A stretch of 64,000 nt of DNA, from assembly GCF_900099905.1 (NCBI RefSeq), contig NZ_FNEE01000004.1, forward strand, positions 124,001 to 188,000. The letters run 5' to 3'. The stretch is from Mesorhizobium muleiense. GTDB taxonomy: Bacteria > Pseudomonadota > Alphaproteobacteria > Rhizobiales > Rhizobiaceae. The notes beneath the pieces were generated by a model. That model saw only the letters and a list, made by a program, of their open reading frames with translations, was not told where the DNA came from and did no database searches. Within the stretch, counting starts at the first letter, position 1. Each line of letters starts with the position of its first letter. Below, piece after piece: positions 59,384-64,000 of this stretch. Position numbers and translations under genes: made by a program.

Positions 59384-60960
59384 CGACAGTCGGCGAAGCG
59401 CTCATCACTTTGCTCGAAGCCCATGATGTCGATACGGTCTTCGGCATTCCGGGTGTGCATACGGTCGAACTCTATCGCGGCTTGGCGCGCTCGAAGATCC
59501 GCCACGTCACCCCGCGTCATGAACAGGGCGCCGGGTTCATGGCCGACGGCTATGCGCGCGCCGGCGGCAGGCCCGGCATCGCCTTCGTCATCACCGGACC
59601 GGGGCTGACCAACACCATCACCGCCATGGGCCAGGCCCGTGCCGATTCGGTTCCGATGCTGGTGATCTCGGGCGTCAACGCCACGCCGACTCTGGGCAAG
59701 GGCCTTGGCCATCTGCACGAACTGCCCGACCAGCGCGGCATGATGGAAAAGGTCGCGCTGTTTTCGCACCGTGTCACCGACGCCGACGAACTGCCGGGCG
59801 TTCTTGCCCGCGCCTTCGCCCTGTTTTCGTCGTCGCGTCCGGGCCCGGTGCACATCGAGATCCCGACCGATATCATGGTCAAGCCGGCCGGCGGCATCGC
59901 CGCTTTGCTGACGAATGTCGCGCCGCCCGAGCCGAATCCGGCTGATATAGCAGAGGCGGCAAAACTTTGCGCGGCTGCCCGCCGCCCGCTGGTCCTTGCC
60001 GGCGGCGGCGCCAAGAGAGCCGAAGCGCCGTTACAGCGCCTTGCCGAAAGGCTGGGAGCGCCGGTTGTCCAGACGGCCAATGCCCGCGGCCTGCTGCACC
60101 GCCATCCGCTCGGCGTGCCGGCCAGCCCCAGTCTGAAGGCGGTGCGTGCATTGATGGCCGAGGCCGATCTGGTCATTGCCGCCGGCACCGAATTCGGCCC
60201 GACCGACTACGACGGATATAGCGACGGTGGCTTTGTCCTGCCGTCCAATCTGATCCGCATCGACATCGGCGCCGACCAGCTTGCCCGCCGGCCCGCCCGG
60301 ATTTCGATCCATGCCGATTGCGGCGCAGCACTCGAGGCGCTGCTTGTCGAGATTGGTGCGGACAAGCCGCCATCGGGCGACGGCCAGTCTCGCGCCGCTG
60401 CGACAAGGCAAGCAGCCTTTGCCGAAATGGCCCCGGCCCTCCAGGCGCAAACCCGCGCCGTCGAGATGATCCGCGATGCATTGCCGGGCTCGATCATCGT
60501 CGGCGATTCGACCCAGCCGGTCTATGCCGCCAACCTCTATTACGATCACGACCGTCCGGGCGGCTGGTTCAACGCCGCCACCGGCTTCGGCGCGCTGGGC
60601 TATGGTCCGCCGGCGGCGATCGGCGCAGCCCTTGCCGTGCCTGATGCGCCGGTCGTTTGTCTCACCGGCGACGGCGGTTTCCAGTTCACGCTGCCGGAAC
60701 TGGGCGCCGCGCTCGACGCTGCGGCGCCGGTGATCTTCGTCGTCTGGAACAATCTCGGCTATCGCGAAATCAAAACCTCGATGCTCGATGTCGGCGTCGA
60801 GCCGGTCGGCGTCTCGCCGGCGCCGCCTGATTTCTGCAAGCTGGCTGAGGCCTACGGCATTGCCGCCGAGCGGCTCGCCGGCATCGGTCATCTGGCAGAC
60901 GCACTCAAGCGCGCGCGGGCGACCGGACTGCCGTATGTCATCGAGATCACCATCGATTGA
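59380..60960 (+). CDS. ThDP-dependent 2-oxoacid decarboxylase, AruI-like
   Basis: This 526-residue protein has the three-domain acetolactate-synthase/decarboxylase architecture. The catalytic glutamate is E48 in TPRHEQGAGFMADGYAR. A central Rossmann-like domain runs about 190-320. The C-terminal ThDP domain has GFGALGYGPPAAIGAALA and GDGGFQFTLPELGAA followed by NNLGY. It resembles 5-guanidino-2-oxopentanoate decarboxylase (AruI), which converts 2-ketoarginine to 4-guanidinobutyraldehyde. The arginine-type ABC transporter and guanidino hydrolase next to it support this. Other 2-oxoacid decarboxylases cannot be excluded. Confidence 0.82.
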   Translation: MTTVGEALITLLEAHDVDTVFGIPGVHTVELYRGLARSKIRHVTPRHEQGAGFMADGYARAGGRPGIAFVITGPGLTNTITAMGQARADSVPMLVISGVNATPTLGKGLGHLHELPDQRGMMEKVALFSHRVTDADELPGVLARAFALFSSSRPGPVHIEIPTDIMVKPAGGIAALLTNVAPPEPNPADIAEAAKLCAAARRPLVLAGGGAKRAEAPLQRLAERLGAPVVQTANARGLLHRHPLGVPASPSLKAVRALMAEADLVIAAGTEFGPTDYDGYSDGGFVLPSNLIRIDIGADQLARRPARISIHADCGAALEALLVEIGADKPPSGDGQSRAAATRQAAFAEMAPALQAQTRAVEMIRDALPGSIIVGDSTQPVYAANLYYDHDRPGGWFNAATGFGALGYGPPAAIGAALAVPDAPVVCLTGDGGFQFTLPELGAALDAAAPVIFVVWNNLGYREIKTSMLDVGVEPVGVSPAPPDFCKLAEAYGIAAERLAGIGHLADALKRARATGLPYVIEITID

Positions 60961-61121
60961 GTGCTGTGGCAGCGTCTGCCTGGGGATGCGATCCGCGTCG
61001 GATGGCCGACGTTCTGACGCGCACAAGCGGCGCTGCGTCATCAAGATTTCGGTTGAGTGATTGCGCGAAAGGCGCGACCTTCGGCGGCGGTGCGGCATAA
61101 GAGTGACAGGAGCGGTCGTAG

Positions 61122-61829
61122 ATGACGGATACACTGGACGGCAGGCATGTTGTGGTGACCGGCGGCACCGGAGCGCTCGGTGGCGCGGTTGTCGGCAAAC
61201 TGCTGGAGCAGGGCGCGATCTGCCATGTGCCGAACGCCCATGCCGCCGCGCCCGCGCATTTTCCCTTCCCGGCACATGAGCGTGTTAGGCTGGCGCACAA
61301 TGTCGATCTCGCCGATCCCGCCAAGGTCGATGCGTTCTTCGCCAGTGTTACGGATTTGTGGGCATCCATCCATCTGGCCGGCGGCTTCACCGCCGCGCCG
61401 GTCGAGAAGATCGAGCCCGCGTCTTTTGCCGAAATGATGGACACCAACGCCCGCACCACCTTCCTGTGCTGCCGCGCGGCGATCCGCTCAATGCTGGAAT
61501 CTTCCGTGTCGGGCCGCATCGTCAATATCACGGCGCGTGCCGGGCTCGACCTGCGGCGCGGTTCCGGCATGATCGCCTATGCCGCCAGCAAGGCAGCGGT
61601 CGCGGCAATGACGGTGGCGATGGCGGAAGAACTCAAGGGCAAGGGCATCCTGGTCAATGCGGTCGCGCCCTCGACCCTCGATACGCCGGCCAACCGGGCT
61701 GACATGCCGGCCGCCGATTTCGGCAAATGGGTCAGCCTCGAAGCGGCGGCGGAAGCGATCGCCTACCTCGCTTCGCCGGCCAATCTGGCGATGAGCGGCA
61801 CACTGGTGCCGCTTTACGGCAGGGCCTGA
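61122..61829 (+). CDS. short-chain dehydrogenase/reductase
   Basis: This 235-residue SDR has the cofactor motif TGGTGALGGAV (14-24), an NxxA-like substitution at HLAGGFT, the catalytic Ser region NITARAGLDLR, and YAASKAAVAAMT giving Tyr-x-x-x-Lys. The usual serine is replaced within TARAG, so activity on standard hydroxy substrates is uncertain. It follows the ThDP enzyme after 161 bases and may belong to the same catabolic unit, for example acting on an aldehyde or hydroxyacid. Confidence 0.85.
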   Translation: MTDTLDGRHVVVTGGTGALGGAVVGKLLEQGAICHVPNAHAAAPAHFPFPAHERVRLAHNVDLADPAKVDAFFASVTDLWASIHLAGGFTAAPVEKIEPASFAEMMDTNARTTFLCCRAAIRSMLESSVSGRIVNITARAGLDLRRGSGMIAYAASKAAVAAMTVAMAEELKGKGILVNAVAPSTLDTPANRADMPAADFGKWVSLEAAAEAIAYLASPANLAMSGTLVPLYGRA

Positions 61830-61909
61830 TCTATCTCTTTGTTTGAGCGCGGATTTCCCAAAATCGGTTTGCCACGTTTGGGGTTACGATGCTCTGACCA
61901 TGGTCAAAC

Positions 61910-61943
61910 AAAACCCCGCCGGATCGCTCCGGCGGGGTTTTTA
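61910..61943. terminator. Rho-independent bidirectional terminator
   Basis: A perfect 14-base inverted repeat (AAAACCCCGCCGGA and complement, 4-base loop) ends in TTTTT on the plus strand. It lies between the SDR stop and the rpsA stop and can terminate both converging transcripts. Confidence 0.93.
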
Positions 61944-61974
61944 ACAGGCCGCGCGAGGCGCGGCGTTAGTGGAC

Positions 61975-63672
61975 CTAGCTACCCTGCTTCTTCAGCGCGG
62001 CGCCCAGGATGTCGCCCAGCGAAGCGCCGGAGTCGGTCGAGCCGTACTGGGCGACCGCTTCCTTCTCTTCGGCGATTTCCAGCGCCTTGATCGAGACCTG
62101 CAGCTTGCGGGTCTTCTTGTCGAAGGCGATGACGCGGGCATCAACCTTCTGGCCGACCGTGAAGCGCTCGGGGCGCTGCTCGTCGCGGTCACGGCTGAGG
62201 TCGGAGCGCTTGATGAAGGTCTCGATGCCGCTGTCGACCAGCCGCACTTCCAGGCCGCCATCCTTGACGCCGGTGACCTCGCAGGTGACGACCGCGTTCT
62301 TGCGCAGTTCGCCTGAAGTCGCCGCCTCGCCGGCCGTATCCTTGGCCAGCTGCTTGATGCCGAGCGAGATGCGCTCCTTGTCGATGTCGACGTCGAGCAC
62401 CTGCGCCTTGACGATGTCGCCGCGATTGTACTCCTCGATCACCTGCTCGCCCGGACGGGTCCAGTCGAGGTCGGAAAGATGGACCATGCCGTCGACATCG
62501 CCTTCGAGGCCAATGAACAGGCCGAACTCGGTCTTGTTCTTGACCTCGCCCTCGACCTGGCTGCCGACCGGATGGCTGCTGGCGAAAGCCTGCCACGGGT
62601 TCTCGAGCGTCTGCTTGAGGCCGAGCGAGATGCGGCGCTTGGCCGGATCGACCTCGAGCACCACCACGTCGACTTCCTGCGTCGTCGACAGGATCTTGCC
62701 GGGATGTACATTCTTCTTCGTCCACGACATTTCCGAAACGTGGATGAGACCCTCGATGCCCGGCTCCAGCTCGACGAACGCGCCGTAGTCGGTGATGTTG
62801 GTGACGGTGCCCTTGATCTTCTTGCCGATCGGGAATTTCGTCCCGATCTCGGACCACGGATCGCTCTCGAGCTGCTTCATGCCGAGCGAGATGCGGTGGG
62901 TTTCCTGGTTGATGCGGATGATCTGCACCTTGACCGTCTGGCCGATGTTGAGGATTTCGGTCGGATGGTTGACGCGGCGCCATGCCATATCGGTGACATG
63001 CAACAGGCCGTCGATGCCGCCGAGGTCGACGAACGCACCATAGTCGGTGATGTTCTTGACGACGCCTTCGACCACCTGGCCCTCTTCGAGGTTCTGCACG
63101 ATTTCCGAACGCTGTTCGGCGCGGCTCTCCTCGAGCACGGTGCGGCGCGACACCACGATGTTGCCGCGGCGGCGATCCATCTTGAGGATTTCGAAAGGCT
63201 GCGGATTGTGCATCAGCGGCGAGACGTCGCGGATCGGACGGATGTCGACCTGGCTGCGCGGCAGGAAGGCCACGGCGCCGTCGAGATCGACGGTGAAGCC
63301 GCCCTTGACCTGGTTGAAGATGACGCCTTCGACGCGCTCGCCCTTGGTGAACTTCTCTTCGAGACGGACCCAGCTCTCTTCGCGGCGGGCCTTCTCACGC
63401 GAAAGCATCGCTTCGCCAAGCGCGTTCTCGATGCGCTCGACATAGACCTCGACCGTGTCGCCGACCTTAAGCGTCGAATCCTTGCCCTTGACGCCGAATT
63501 CCTTCAGCGGCACGCGACCTTCGACCTTGAGGCCGACGTCGATGATTGCCATGTCCTTTTCGATCGCAGTGATCGTGCCCTTGACGACTTGGCCTTCGCC
63601 GGAATGGCCGGCGGAAAAAGATTCTTCGAGCAGGCTCGCGAAATCATCGCGAGTGGGATTTGCAACTGACAT
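61975..63672 (-). CDS. rpsA: 30S ribosomal protein S1
   Basis: This 565-residue protein carries six S1 RNA-binding domains, seen as repeated blocks such as [41 protein letters not shown] and [19 protein letters not shown], each followed by a RISLG-type strand. It binds mRNA on the ribosome. ATG 63672 has AGGAG at optimal spacing; the longer frame upstream is not needed. It sits just downstream of cmk, the conserved bacterial order. Confidence 0.97.
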   Translation of the reverse strand: MSVANPTRDDFASLLEESFSAGHSGEGQVVKGTITAIEKDMAIIDVGLKVEGRVPLKEFGVKGKDSTLKVGDTVEVYVERIENALGEAMLSREKARREESWVRLEEKFTKGERVEGVIFNQVKGGFTVDLDGAVAFLPRSQVDIRPIRDVSPLMHNPQPFEILKMDRRRGNIVVSRRTVLEESRAEQRSEIVQNLEEGQVVEGVVKNITDYGAFVDLGGIDGLLHVTDMAWRRVNHPTEILNIGQTVKVQIIRINQETHRISLGMKQLESDPWSEIGTKFPIGKKIKGTVTNITDYGAFVELEPGIEGLIHVSEMSWTKKNVHPGKILSTTQEVDVVVLEVDPAKRRISLGLKQTLENPWQAFASSHPVGSQVEGEVKNKTEFGLFIGLEGDVDGMVHLSDLDWTRPGEQVIEEYNRGDIVKAQVLDVDIDKERISLGIKQLAKDTAGEAATSGELRKNAVVTCEVTGVKDGGLEVRLVDSGIETFIKRSDLSRDRDEQRPERFTVGQKVDARVIAFDKKTRKLQVSIKALEIAEEKEAVAQYGSTDSGASLGDILGAALKKQGS

Positions 63673-63687
63673 AGTTTCTCCTGGAAT

Positions 63688-63708
63688 GCCCCGCATCTCA
63701 AGCGGGGC
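63688..63708 (-). promoter_or_regulatory. Leader hairpin upstream of rpsA
   Basis: A 7-base perfect stem (GCCCCGC / GCGGGGC) with a 7-base loop lies 16 bases upstream of the rpsA start, in the cmk-rpsA gap. It could take part in S1 autoregulation of its own translation; that is inference from what is known for S1. Confidence 0.4.
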
Positions 63709-63876
63709 GGGCGCCGTGGGTTAGCGTTGCGTTGGCCTGCCGGCGTTCCGGGCCTCAAAAAAGCCCTTGGCCGCCTAAGCGGCAATTCCGGCGCATGAAG
63801 AATGCTGGCAGGCTGGTTCGTGCCCGATATGGGTATCTTTTCGCCGCCGGCAATCGGCAACGGCAGGAAACCCGGC

Positions 63877-64000
63877 TCAGGCTTTGTTTCTCTTGGCCAG
63901 AACGTCGTCGATGATCGCCTTGGCCGCCAGGAACGCGGCTTCTATAGCCATTTCCGACGTGTCGAGCAAGTGCGCGTCGGCGGCCGGCTTCAGCGGCGAG
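63877..64000 (-). CDS. cmk: cytidylate kinase, C-terminal part
   Basis: The last 40 residues of a CMP kinase are encoded, ending [16 protein letters not shown] before the TGA at 63877-63879. The segment [20 protein letters not shown] is the LID/C-terminal core found in all Cmk proteins. The remainder lies beyond the window edge. The conserved cmk-rpsA neighbourhood supports the assignment. Confidence 0.9.
   Translation of the reverse strand, partial: SPLKPAADAHLLDTSEMAIEAAFLAAKAIIDDVLAKRNKA

Noticed and set aside
63673..63876. Possible riboswitch in the rpsA leader
   Set aside because: Only one short hairpin is evident; no conserved riboswitch core was recognised.

Overview
The window looks like the chromosome of a Mesorhizobium-type alphaproteobacterium (Rhizobiales). 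The reasons are high GC, gene order and protein style typical of rhizobia (aa3-type cytochrome oxidase subunit IV near pntAA-pntAB-pntB, cmk-rpsA, fused indolepyruvate oxidoreductase, DUF3096, BioY), a membrane cytochrome-c urate oxidase, and several copies of the intergenic palindromes common in that group. No rRNA, tRNA, CRISPR array, phage or transposase was recognised.

Region 1 (1-10710) is a purine salvage and degradation block: uraH (partial), xdhA-xdhB-xdhC, a LysR regulator, membrane urate oxidase puuD, guanine deaminase, a UPF0303 protein and glycerate 2-kinase. Guanine goes to xanthine, urate and 5-hydroxyisourate, and glycerate kinase can return the glyoxylate-derived carbon to glycolysis. 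Region 2 (10714-16881, all minus strand) holds a UdgX-type uracil-DNA glycosylase, a glutamine-synthetase-like ligase with a class III aminotransferase, and a WD40 protein with a His-rich COG0523 GTPase. Region 3 (17085-23408) is a mixed run of a secreted dioxygenase-like protein, MarR, AraC and LacI regulators, decayed genes, a 2-hydroxyacid dehydrogenase, an Inh-like secreted protein and a glutamine-amidotransferase-type hydrolase. Region 4 (23696-28260) is a TRAP transporter for 2-oxoacid-like substrates whose binding protein and permeases lie on opposite strands around a frameshifted zinc dehydrogenase.

Region 5 (28534-38429) has an orphan LivH permease, a CGNR regulator, a lipoprotein, indolepyruvate:ferredoxin oxidoreductase, a GGDEF-EAL protein followed by a FeeM-like N-acyltransferase, and two small membrane proteins. 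Region 6 (38516-42657) is the proton-translocating transhydrogenase and a bioY-DUF1284 pair. Region 7 (43009-47559) has a membrane alpha/beta hydrolase, a saccharopine-dehydrogenase-like protein with a DUF4166 tail, and a 25-residue small protein in front of a membrane protein. Region 8 (47718-53560) is gyrB, a cytochrome P450, an NDUFA9-like reductase and DoxX. Region 9 (53792-61829) looks like a catabolic island for arginine or another guanidino compound: Ldh-type reductase, amino-acid ABC transporter, amidinohydrolase and a ThDP decarboxylase resembling AruI. The window closes with rpsA and the end of cmk.

The most unusual non-coding structures are two loci (14355-14580 and 54806-54967) where octamer arrays form potential giant hairpins and G-quadruplexes between consecutive minus-strand genes, and a palindromic repeat inserted in frame inside xdhC. 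Three genes look broken (DUF2000, an EamA-like tail, a zinc dehydrogenase), and the LacI gene lacks an ordinary start codon.
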